A stretch of DNA of 64,000 nucleotides from Tridacna crocea. Lineage: Eukaryota; Mollusca; Bivalvia; Cardiida; Cardiidae. This document shows positions 34,432 through 43,849 of the stretch, one piece after another. Position numbers and translations under genes: made by a program. Within the stretch, counting starts at the first letter, position 1. Each line of letters starts with the position of its first letter. Where the stretch lies: positions 41,343,361 to 41,407,360 of the forward strand of contig OX031064.1 in the NCBI GenBank assembly GCA_943736015.1, written 5' to 3'. Under the pieces are notes generated by a model. It was not told the DNA's origin. It worked only from the letters and a program-made list of their open reading frames with translations, and did no database searches.

Positions 34432-34605
34432 TTAAAACCTTACCACACCACAAAATTTTAGACTGGACCAAATCGAAAGCACTTGAATACAGCAAATTAA
34501 GTGTTGCTAAATTTGTGTTTCCTGCCTTTGATTGGAAAGAAAATATTATGTGGAAGGGATAAAAAGCTAGTTGCAACATTTTCTCTTTTTCCTCCACTTT
34601 GTCGA
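34432..34605 (+). mobile_element. Family A MITE, right part missing
   Basis: TTAAAACCTTACCACACCAC, then TTTTAGACTGGACCAAATCG, then a decayed palindrome (GTGGAAGGGATAAAAAGCTAG / CATTTTCTCTTTTTCC). The 151-codon minus frame that starts in this region is unsupported as a gene. Confidence 0.7.
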
Positions 34606-35254
34606 TGTATAGGCCTATACAATGGTCCTCTATTGCAGAAAGGAGAGACTTGAAGGAAAATTGGCTTGAAATACATTCTGCTGTTGGGACGATAGATGGA
34701 ACAAGCCATTAAATATACCGACCAGTTCCAAACCAACAACAGTTTTATTCTGACCATAGAAATTATCACTGCCTTCATACTCAAATTATCGTTGATAATG
34801 AAGGTATAATTAGATATGTTGAGCCTGGTTTTCTTGGCCATCAGAATGATGCACCAACTTACAGAATTATGCGTCAATAGATGCGCAAGATCTACTTTTT
34901 CCTGTCGATTGTGTTTTTCTTGCGGGCCAAATTTACCCAAATGGACACCCAATCATAACGCCGTATAGCACATCTCAATATACAAGAATTCTATGACTTA
35001 TTGAGAAGTGCATTATTGGAATATAGTTTTCTTCGAGTTTTTTGCTATTGATGCCTCTTTCGCTTATACCGCCGTATGAATACCGGTTTTAAGGGTGTTT
35101 TATTACCCTAAAAATGGGGTGTGAGATGCACAATCGTTTTTTTATGTAAATACTTATTTAGCTAAGATCTGTTGAGAGAATGTTAAGATCAGGACAGAAT
35201 GTTGTGGTACCATCATACTGAAGTGATTAGATCTAGAATGGGGGAACAATTGAC

Positions 35255-35483
35255 TTAACCCTTTCCCAAACGACAAATTTTTGGACTAGACCAAATTGAA
35301 AGCATTTGCTGACGGTAATTCAACTCTTGCTGAAAAGATGATTTCTGTCCATGATAGGGTAGAAAACATTGTGGAAAAAGGAGAAAATGCTGGTTACCAG
35401 CATTTTCTCCTTTTCCCACAATGTTTTCAAAAGGCTACTATTTCAGACCCGTAAAAAACAGGGATTGTTTGGGAAAGGGATAA
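35255..35483 (+). mobile_element. Family A MITE, CCCTTTCCC subfamily
   Basis: Ends TTAACCCTTTCCCAAACG and GTTTGGGAAAGGGATAA. Full palindrome with GGTTACC centre. Shares CTGTCCATGATAGGGTAGAAA-type interior with the inverted copy at 43188-43405, defining a subfamily. Confidence 0.9.
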
Positions 35484-35784
35484 GAAACCGTGAAGGGTTT
35501 TACCAAAGGAACTGGTTCATATTTTTAGTTCATGTTTGGGTAGTTTGGGTAGTTTACTTGTACTGCAATAGACCAAAGAGTAGTAAACTAAAATCCACAA
35601 TACGATCCAGAGAAGAGTTACGGCCAAACGTAACTCAGTGTGTTATATATGTTACAATTCCTCATAGAAATATGACAGACATCCTTTTGATTGTCTGAGA
35701 AGTGAAATTTTAGCGTGGTCTATTTAAAAGTACCTTGCAAAAGCAGACGATCGACAGCGAGCATCTCTTAAATAGCGAATTACC

Positions 35785-35882
35785 TTTATCGATAGTCTCG
35801 CAGATTTTGAGACGAACCCCTTGTCTAAACTCCGTATTCCTTGTCATATATCCGTATTCGGTGTCGGCTTGTACATCTCTAA
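35785..35882 (-). repeat. Right ~98-bp inverted repeat of the 2.5-kb pair
   Basis: Reverse complement of 33383-33480 with perhaps 80% identity: TTTATCGATAGTCTCG, CTCCGTATTCCTTGTC, CCGTATTCGGTGTCGGCTTG, TACATCTCTAA. Confidence 0.75.
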
Positions 35883-35899
35883 TAGTCGCTAAAATAACA

Positions 35900-36100
35900 T
35901 GGGACTGTATTCACCAAGCATTCTTGAGAATATTCTTACACTTATTATTCAAGATATTCAAAGTTTGAAAATAAGACTTCTTCTGATTTGCTAAACCATT
36001 TGGTTCAGCCAATCAGATAAAGTGTTACTCTCATATATAGAATATTCTTGAGAATAAGACAAAGAAGGTTCTTAAGAATGGTTGGTAAATACGAGCCCAG
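35900..36100. mobile_element. Family P hairpin MITE (GGGCCCGTATTCACC type)
   Basis: Left end GGGACTGTATTCACCAAGC; right end ATGGTTGGTAAATACGAGCC. The centre GATTTGCTAAACCATTTGG / TTCAGCCAATCAG is a hairpin. Related to 59977-60176. Confidence 0.8.
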
Positions 36101-36512
36101 GTCGCGTAAAGGCCAAAACGTAGTTTAAAATCGAAAACCGTGATTGACTGTTGTGTTTAGATACGGAGGTTGGAGCTTTGCGTGCAGTCAAGGAATCAGA
36201 GGGCGTGTTTCATGCAAACACCACATTTTCTTCAAATGGCACCGTAATCAGCTTAATAAGCTTTCTATTGACGACATTTTCCCGTTTCATTCCTATCTTT
36301 CAAGGAAATTGCGCTTTGAAGTAAACTTTGAATTAATTTTCAAATTATCAGAAACGGAAATGATAGATAAAAGGTTAATGTCTGATGTAATGTTTCAAGC
36401 ATTAAAGCAGTGATAACACTTTTATGTGTGTTTTTTAGACAGTGTGGATCATGCAGTTTGAAGGGTTATCGAAACAGTTCAAGTATTTTTTTAGTAATTT
36501 GTCACATTAGCT

Positions 36513-37061
36513 TTAAAGGTGGCCCTTCAGATTTTGGGACGAAAATTGTACAAAAGTGCAAAAAAATCATCCTTATACTCCTAAAGCCTTTTAATTTTCA
36601 TTCATAAAACGCCAGTAGTCGAACACCGTCTTACAACACGAGAAATTAGAGATTTACTACAGCCCAGATCGACACGGACGGGAGACACGTTCTATTTTTA
36701 GATGATCGATTCACTCATCTACATACAGGAATACACAGATTAAGTTTCAAACATAGGGTCCAAAGAATACATTATGGAAAATAATTATTACATGTTCGTT
36801 TTATAATGGAATTTAAGTGTTATTAGTCACGTGCCAGTCACTTGACATTCCCACAATGCTTTATTGATTTTTGGCGCGAAATCTAAAAATAGCTTAAGTG
36901 GCTAGGTAGCCTTTTAAGGAAATACCCCCCCCCCCCAAATTTTTTTGTTATTTTATGATTCTTAATCATTGATGATTTGTATTGTTTTTCCGGATAAATT
37001 TCAATGAGATATATATTTTTTAATTTGGTGTCATGTGAAAATTCTAAATACCCACCTTTAA
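36513..37061 (+). mobile_element. Family E element at TTAA, copy 2
   Basis: TTAAAGGTGGCCCTTCAG to ATACCCACCTTTAAAG with perfect TTAA at both ends. Carries all E landmarks, e.g. TCACGTGCCAGTCACTTGAC and GGCTAGGTAGCCTTTTAAGG. A poly-C run near 36927 replaces the usual A-rich stretch. Confidence 0.9.
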
Positions 37062-38106
37062 AGTGCAACTTCTTTTTTTTTACCACTAATCACAAATACA
37101 ATTGACAGTTTAAAAAGAAGAAATTGCAACCCACTCATGGCGACACAATTTTTAACATACGAGTAGGTACCTGCATTTTCTTTTATTTAGATAATCTATA
37201 GATTAGTCTGTTCTTATGTCTTGTTCTTTCTCTTTAGGTAACCAGCATCGTGGAAGTATTTCATTTATATACCGTCCTTTAATGTAACTGCTTCTAAAGG
37301 TTTTCCTACATGTACAGTTCAGCCAAACAAATTATATGTGATAGAGTTGCGTTAAAGGAGTAAATTACTTGCCTGTATGTTTTAGCAAGCAGTGAAAAGA
37401 CTGTACATTAACCATGCCTTTGGTCCAAACTGTATTACTCGTGTGGCACATAAGCAATGTGCAATAGAGAAAACCAATAGCAGCCACACCAGTGTAAGAA
37501 CCTTAAAATGACATCGTCGGTTAGCTACTTTAAGATAAAATTCGAAGTTACGTAAATGTAACTTGATTCAGCAAATAATTATAGAGATTCTTCTGTCTTT
37601 CTTCTCGTTAAATCAAGATAGGAAAACTGAAATTACCTTACCAAATGAAACATTACAGAATTTGTATTTTAATAACAACAAAAACATCTGCAATACATTC
37701 GATCAGAAATTTGAGCAAAATCCCAGATAAGCTTTAACTGTATACCTTGCATAGAAAGGGGCAAATTCTTGTGTCCAAGCCCTTTATAACCAAGTTTATT
37801 TTTAATCTATCGAACAATAATCATTTTTGTATCTTAATGCCAAATATAGCCCCAGATTGTTGCAAGGTTGCAGAGACAACTACCTACAGAAAATACATTT
37901 CATTTTATCAAAGCCATCAAGGAAATCGCTGTGTCGAATTTTCTAGTTTTATGTAGATTTTACCTATATTCGCATTTATACCTTACACCATACTACATAT
38001 ATCGATAATTTATCTGTATTCGCACAGCTGACCACATACTAAACAATTCAACAGAATATCAGATTTAAACGGAGGTTTTATGAAAGGGTACACGTTTCAA
38101 CATTGT
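37062..38106. other. AT-rich stretch, nothing recognised
   Basis: No gene or shared repeat recognised. Confidence 0.4.
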
Positions 38107-38322
38107 TATTGGGGATTTTAAACAAACAAACAAACAAATGAACAAATGCATGGCTGAAATACAAACCGCATTTGTCGGGATCCGTAACCATGAAGGACAG
38201 TTTTCCTTGTTTTTCTGGGTTTAAAAGACCAATACCATAACCATCGAACTAAAGACATATTTCAGTTGTTAGGTATTGTATTTAAATCAGGACGAAGGAC
38301 TGATCTCCCGTAATACATCCCC
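38107..38322 (-). mobile_element. SINE family H, degenerate copy 2
   Basis: AAATGCATGGCTGAAATACA, AAGACCAATACCATAACCAT and GTATTTAAATCAGGACGAAG match H. The B box is destroyed, and an (AAAC)n tract starts the copy. Directly upstream of a G element. Confidence 0.6.
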
Positions 38323-38330
38323 TCTTATAA

Positions 38331-38830
38331 TACTGCAAAGAAATTTCTCGTGATCTGATAGGTTTACATGCCGGGAACATATATCATGTTCCCTGGCAAA
38401 AAGCACGTAAAACCAGTTTCCCTTTTGAGTGCCCCGTAAACATCACTACACGTGCAACACAACATCCAAAATGGCGGCGTCGATCGATCACCAGACTGCA
38501 CATTTGTACACCGAACTGCTTGTTTTAGTGACGTCATTTTCCAGTAACGTCAGTTTTTATTGAATTGGGGCACACAGAAGAGAATTTTTAGTTCGTCAGC
38601 ATACTCGATTCCTGAAATTATAAAACAGGTAAATTTCGCTTAACGCGCGTTGAAAGGGTAAAACTTTGCAGTATAATAAATTTGTTGTCTGGTCAGGTGC
38701 CAGGGGACTTGGAAACTTGTTCACGGCTGTGGTGAATCATATCGCCCCGAGCCGAAGGCGAGGGGCGACATGATTCACCACAGCCGTGAACAAGTTTCCA
38801 AGTCCCCTGCCTTCTGACCGTACACCTAAT
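38331..38830 (+). mobile_element. Family G element with palindromic tail, copy 1
   Basis: Head: TACTGCAAAGAAATTTCTCG, then the palindrome GGGAACATATATCATGTTCC. Middle: YY1-like AAAATGGCGGC at 38468-38478 and CRE-like TGACGTCA at 38529-38536. Tail: a foldback 38691-38819 with arms starting GGTCAGGTGCCAGGGGACTT and a short GCCGAAGGC loop. No coding frame. Other copies: 52284-52738, 43850-44720 (broken by E) and a head only at 40641-40784. Confidence 0.8.
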
Positions 38831-38872
38831 ATTGTAAAATCATCATATATTGATGACTCAAAGACTTTAGTA

Positions 38873-39175
38873 GGCACAAAGTCCGTTTTTGGACAACAAT
38901 GGGATTAATGGCTCAATGACCAATCCTGGGCGAGCCTCCATCTTATGAACTAAGTCTGTAACAAAGAAAAAAGTAACAAAAGCATGGCTGAAAAACCAAC
39001 CGCATTCGAATTCGAACCCACGAAGTACAATTTTCCTTGTTTTTCGGGGTTTAAAAGACTAATACCATAACCACTGAGCTACAGAGATATCTCTCTAATA
39101 GATAAGTTATCTCCGCAAGGCAGTATTTAGGTATCGTGTTTAGTTTGGGATGATGAAGGAGTGGTCTTCCGTAAC
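38873..39175 (-). mobile_element. SINE family H, copy 3
   Basis: Minus-strand A-box-like GTAGCTCAGTGG (about 39083) and B-box-like GTTCGAATTCG, with the H 3' body (GGATTGGTCATTGAGCC, GGACAAC) at 38890-38940. Leader GAGATAACTTATC...CCTAAATACTG is longer than in copy 1. Confidence 0.7.
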
Positions 39176-39864
39176 AATGTTTCTGTAAACGATTTAAATA
39201 TAGATCTAAAAGAGTCCACAATTTTGTCTTCTAATTAATAATCAAGCTTGATCCTCTTATCGTCATTATAAGATGGTAACAATACACGTAGACGGTTGTT
39301 TTCCATCGATAAACGTATTAAGCCCGAGGCTGCTATGCCTGCCTCACAGTAAATCTTAATTACTTTTACTGTGAAGGGAAGCCTTTTCAGTCAGTTCGTT
39401 CTTAAAATACTAAGAGTGTCTGCATAATATTTGAAGACAGTGTAGATCTAGGATAGACAACACACAATATGTTATCTGAATCTATACCGTTACCGTAGTA
39501 TTTGAGCAGTATTCTTAGAAAAGCAGTTTAATGAATCTTTATAATACCGAGTCGGTCGTTGAATAATAGTTTTAGATTAGTTTGTCAAACAGCCGACTGA
39601 ATCGTGAGGCACAATGGTCCTTTGATAAGCAGAAATTTTACCTAAAGTAAAAAGAGTTGATCCTTGTCAAGTACCCTGGCATTCAGGCCTTGCATTTAAG
39701 TTATTCTAATAAACAAGGTACACAACTATAGCAAAATCACAGAAATATGTGTTGTTTTTTGCCCTTCTTTTGAAATACGTTAAATCAGACATTCAGAACA
39801 TTGAGACCACAGTTTTCGTTTTGCAGTTTTACTTGATGATTTTGTTTTGATGAAAAAGCTCTAT

Positions 39865-40414
39865 TTAAAGGTGGGTTTTTAGAATTTTCACATCACACCA
39901 AATTGAAAAATATATATATCAATGAAATTAATATGAAATCAATACAAATCATCAGTAATTAAGAATCATAAGATAACTAAAAAAAATTTTTTTTGGTGGT
40001 ATTCCCTTAAAAGGCTACGTAGCCTCTTAAGCTATTTTTAGATTTCCCGTCAAAATCAAAAAAGCATTGTGGGAATGTTAAGTGACTCGCATGTGACTAA
40101 TGACTATTAAATTCCATAGCATAACAAACATGTAATTATTTTCCATAATGTCCAGAACTTCGGACGCTATGTTTGAAGCTTTGTCTGTATATTTTCGATA
40201 CGTAAATGAGCGAGTTGCTCATGTAAAAATAGACCGTGTTTCCCTTCTGTGTCGACCTGGGCTGTAGTAAATCTCCATTTTATCTAATTGTCGGATGGTT
40301 TTCGACTACTGGGGTTAAATGAATGAAAATTATAAGGCTTTGGGGAAAGTATAAGGATGATTTTTTTGTATTTCTGTAAAATTTTCGTCCCAATATCTGA
40401 AGGGCCACCTTTAA
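39865..40414 (-). mobile_element. Family E element at TTAA, copy 3
   Basis: Inverted relative to copy 1: TTTAAAGGTGGGTTTTTAG at the left, GAAGGGCCACCTTTAAAGG at the right. TTAA at both ends and all E landmarks in reverse order. Confidence 0.9.
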
Positions 40415-40440
40415 AGGACTGACTCCAGTCTACATGTCAA

Positions 40441-40512
40441 CCTGCGCAGTCCGCGCAGGCTCACTTGGGTCAACTATTTTTTCAGATGCATTATGCACCC
40501 TTTACAAAGCAT
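40441..40512 (+). mobile_element. Family C fragment
   Basis: CCTGCGCAGTCCGCGCAGG is the family's central palindrome; TTTTTCAGATGCATTATGCA and CCTTTACAAAGCATG match its right part. Confidence 0.65.
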
Positions 40513-40640
40513 GAGTATATTTATAAATTCCCGGCCAATTTTAGATTATATGAGTTTATTTACTTTCTACTAAATATTCTTAAATTTAAAGAAAGGAGCA
40601 TTCTAATAATGATAGGGTATCACTTAGACAAATTATATTA

Positions 40641-40784
40641 TCATACTGCACAGAAATTTCTCGTGATCTGATTGGACAGTATTCCCCGAACATATTTATA
40701 GCATGTGCACTGGCAAAAACCAACGTAAAAGCAGTTTCCCTTTCGGGAGCCCCGTATACATGAATACACTATCAACACGACATC
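40641..40784 (+). mobile_element. Family G head only
   Basis: TACTGCACAGAAATTTCTCG to CAACACGACATCCTAAG matches the first ~140 bp of the other G elements. It stops before the YY1-like motif and runs directly into the ~586-bp near-palindrome. Confidence 0.75.
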
Positions 40785-41370
40785 CTAAGTAATAGTTAAA
40801 CGCTAAGAAGTCAAAATTAAACGATTTCAACAGCCAAAAGAAGGGAGCGTAGCGACCGACTGTCACGGCGGTGAATCACGTGACACAACAACAACAACAA
40901 TGACCGTTGTTTGAAAAAATTCCCCAACTTCAGGTAAGAAAATCTTCAATAATTCCGTTAATACGTGACCGACTGGAATTTGGTTTGAAGCAGAGAAGGC
41001 GAAAGGACTCCCGGGATTTGCTTGATGTGTTAGATTTTTTAAACAACACCTGATAAAAAAGTTATTGGCGAGCAAACAAATTATCCAGGGTAAAAAATTT
41101 GTTTGCTCGTCAATAACTTTTTTATCAGGTGTTGTTTAAAAAATCTAACACATCAAGCAAATCCCTGGAGTCCTTCCGCCTTCTCTGCTTCAAACCAAAT
41201 TCCAATCGGTCATGTATTAAGGGAATTATTGAAGATTTTCTTACCTGAAGTCGGGGATTTTTTTCAAATAACGGTCATTGTTGTTGTTGTTGTGTCACGT
41301 GATTCCCCGCCGTGGACTGTGGCTGTTTAAATCGTTTAATTTTGAACTTCTTAGCGTTTAACTGACTTAG
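40785..41370. repeat. ~586-bp near-perfect palindrome
   Basis: The left arm 40785-41082 and right arm 41096-41370 are reverse complements (CTAAGT...AGTTAAACGCTAAGAAG against CTTCTTAGCGTTTAACT...CTTAG), with a ~13-nt spacer (ATCCAGGGTAAAA). The left arm has a ~25-bp extra segment (near AGAAGGGAGCGTAGCG). Each arm carries a (CAA)5/(TTG)5-type run. The two similar 70-75-codon frames, one per strand, are mirror images of the arms and not genes. Confidence 0.95.
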
Positions 41371-41568
41371 TCTTTTTCCGCCCACATTACATCATTGCTA
41401 AAATAATGTTCCATTTCCGGAATCCACTATTCACAAAGAAACGCCCTTTCACCCATATATGGAGTTGGCTGATTCGCTAAAGAAACGTCATCATTGCATC
41501 ATCGCTAAAAATGACGTAATTTCCACGTGAATATCGGGGCTAAACCTCGTGTACACGACCACTGGTAT

Positions 41569-41774
41569 TTAACCCTTTACCAAACAAACAATTTGGAAGG
41601 AAGGTTATTTTTGGAAAAGGAGAAAATTCTGGTTATTGGCATTTTCTCCTTTTCCTGCAATATTTTCTACCCCGTCAAAAAACTCAAATTCACTTGTTCC
41701 ACTTTCAAAATTTGACATCTGCCAATGCTTTCAATTTGGAATGGTCTAAAATTTGTCATATGGGAAAGGGTTAA
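41569..41774 (-). mobile_element. Family A MITE present in both duplication units
   Basis: Ends TTAACCCTTTACCAAAC and CATATGGGAAAGGGTTAA. The palindrome is GGAGAAAATTCTGGTTATTGG / CATTTTCTCC. The interior (CATCTGCCAATGCTTTCAAT) puts the normal left part on the right, so orientation is inverted. Its counterpart at the same relative site is 42747-42952. Confidence 0.9.
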
Positions 41775-42149
41775 AGAACCTTTATTGTCAGCTTCATTTC
41801 CAGTTCACGCTTGACTATCGCCACTGTTAAACAATGTCAAATATGGCTGAATTTGACCAAGATTTTGAAGAAGTAACGACTAGACCCAGCCTATGAAAAT
41901 TTTTACAGATTTACTAGAGCTAAAGCATTATTTTTTCTTAAAATTTCAACATATCGTCGATTTACTTCTTAAACCCTGTAACAACAGCTTGTTTCAAGCT
42001 TCAGGTGGTATGTTTCAGAGGACAACCCACCATATACATGTAGATCTAGATTGATCGGCTTTTATTACATAAATTGTATAGATCTGTGTTTTACCTTTTT
42101 TTTTCAACGGCGTAACTTGTAGATCTACTTGGCATGTGCTAGACCTAAT

Positions 42150-42376
42150 TTAACCCTTTCCCAAACCCAAACGAAAGACTCTTCCAAACTGAAAGAGTTT
42201 GCAGAGGACAATTTTAACTTTCATAACAATGGCAGAAAATTATCCGAACGGACAGAAAACACTGTGGGTAAAGGAGAAATTGCTCGTAACAAGCAATTTC
42301 TCCTTTTTCCACAATGTTTTCAAAAGACTTGTACTGCATACACGTAAACACAAGGTTTTGTTTGGGAGAGGGTTAA
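42150..42376 (+). mobile_element. Family A MITE, unit 1 only
   Basis: Ends TTAACCCTTTCCCAAACCC and GTTTGGGAGAGGGTTAA. The palindrome carries paired changes: GGAGAAATTGCTCGTAAC / AAGCAATTTCTCC. Unit 2 has a different insertion 5 bp away in the opposite orientation. Confidence 0.9.
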
Positions 42377-42746
42377 GTAATTGTTGAATATTAATGAGGG
42401 GGTAGGGTTTAGGTACGCATGCGCAGTAAATCCAGATAAACTCCAGATAAACTGCGACGTTTAAATGGATAAATGATCAAAATAAACCTGTGTTGGGTTG
42501 TTTATGGAAGATAGACGGTCAAAAATTTTCAAATATGAGCGTTCTGATTGGATAGAAAAGTAGGACAAAGACTAAAATAATGTTCCATAGATATACGGAA
42601 TCCACTATTCACAAAGAAACGCCCTTTCATCCATATATGGAGTTGGCTGATTCGCTAAAGAAACGTCATCATTGCATCACAGCTAAAAAATGACGTAATT
42701 TCCACGTGAATATCGGGGCTAAACCTCGTACACGACCGCTTGGTAT

Positions 42747-42952
42747 TTAACCCTTTACCAAACAATCCATTGGGAAGGAAGGTTATTTTTGTAAAAGGAG
42801 AAAATTCTGGTTATCAGCATTTTCTCCTTTTCCTACAATATTTTCTACCCTGTCAAAAAACCCAACTTCATTTGTTCCACTTTCAAAATTTGTCATCTGC
42901 CAATGCTTTCAATTTGGAATGGTATAAAATTTGTCATATGGGAAAGGGTTAA
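42747..42952 (-). mobile_element. Family A MITE, paralogue of 41569-41774
   Basis: Same insertion site and orientation as in unit 1, so it predates the duplication. TTAA at both ends. The palindrome centre GGTTATCAGC is less decayed than in unit 1. Confidence 0.9.
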
Positions 42953-43187
42953 AGAACCTTTATTATCAGCTTCATTTCCAGTTCACACAAGTTTAACGAT
43001 CGCCAGTGTTAAACAATGTCAAATATGGCAGAATTTGACCAAGATTTTGAGGAAGTACCGACTAGACTCAGAAAATTTCTACAGATCTAGATCTACTACA
43101 GCAATATTTTTTCATAAAATTTCAACACATGGTCGATTTACTTCTTAAACCTCGTAGACTTGTAGATCTACTTGGCATGTGCTAGAC

Positions 43188-43405
43188 TTAACCCTTTCCC
43201 AAACAATCCCTGGTTTTTACGGGTCTGGCATAGTAGCCTTTAGAAAACATTGTGAGAAAAGGAGAAAATGCTTTTTCTCCTTTTCCCACCATGTTTTCTA
43301 CCCTATCATAGACAGAAATCATCTTTTCAGCAAGAGTTGAATTGTCCTTTGCAAATGCTTTCAATTTGGTCTGGTCCAAAAGTTCTTCGTTTGGGAAAGG
43401 GTTAA
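43188..43405 (-). mobile_element. Family A MITE, unit 2 only, palindrome centre deleted
   Basis: TTAACCCTTTCCCAAACAAT to CGTTTGGGAAAGGGTTAA. The palindrome is shortened to GGAGAAAATGCTTTTTCTCC, so the GGTTACCAGC centre is lost. It occupies a TTAA 5 bp from the site used in unit 1. Confidence 0.9.
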
Positions 43406-43495
43406 TTTAAGTAATTGTTGAATATTAATGAGAGGGGTAGGGTTTAGGTACGCATGTGCAGTAAATCCAGATAAACTCCAGATAAACTGCGACGT

Positions 43496-43731
43496 TTAAC
43501 CCTTTACTCCTGTCCATAGATACTCATTTCTACGCATTGCTTGAAGGAGCCTTTGGTAAACATTGTGGCAAAAGATGAAATTGCTCGTTACGAGCAATTT
43601 CACCTTTTGCCACAATGTTTTCTTTGCTATCAAAAGGTATCATACACACATAAGAAAAACGGCTTCATACTTGCTGTTATTAAGTGTCAATTAGAGATAC
43701 CATAGAAATGCTTTATGGGGTAAAGGGTTAA
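43496..43731. mobile_element. TTAA-hairpin MITE, sister family of A
   Basis: TTAACCCTTTACTCCTGTCC to TTATGGGGTAAAGGGTTAA, with a long perfect palindrome: AACATTGTGGCAAAAGATGA, AATTGCTCGTTACGAGCAATT, and mirror. The sequence between ends and palindrome is unlike family A. The empty site is preserved in duplication unit 1 at 42461-42464 (GACGTTTAAATGG). Confidence 0.9.
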
Positions 43732-43849
43732 ATGGATAAATGATCAAAATAAGCCCGCGTTGGGTAGTTTATGGAAGATAGACGCTCAAAAATTTTCAAA
43801 TATGAGCGTTCTGATTGGATAGAAAAGTAGGACAAAGACTAAATTGCGG

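Larger units (their letters stand above)
41398..42577 (+). repeat. Tandem segmental duplication, unit 1
   Basis: From CTAAAATAATGTTCCATTTC to GTAGGACAAAGACTAAA. Shares with unit 2 (42578-43843) the blocks CGGAATCCACTATTCACAAA, CGTGAATATCGGGGCTAAAC, TGTCAAATATGGC, TTGGCATGTGCTAGAC, GGTTTAGGTACGCATG and CAAATATGAGCGTTCTGATT. It has ~130 bp (about 41975-42110) absent from unit 2 and lacks the MITE at 43496. The tandem junction falls in a shared CTAAA. Confidence 0.9.
42578..43843 (+). repeat. Tandem segmental duplication, unit 2
   Basis: Second copy of 41398-42577, ending GTAGGACAAAGACTAAATTG. Differs by an extra MITE (43496-43731), loss of ~130 bp, and a different A insertion at the TTGGCATGTGCTAGAC site. 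Confidence 0.9.

Noticed and set aside
34497..34952. 151-codon minus-strand frame
   Set aside because: Begins in unique DNA but runs into a family A element; no domain and no splice signals.
40863..41330. Two similar 70-75-residue frames facing opposite ways
   Set aside because: They are the mirror-image arms of the large palindrome, not duplicated genes.
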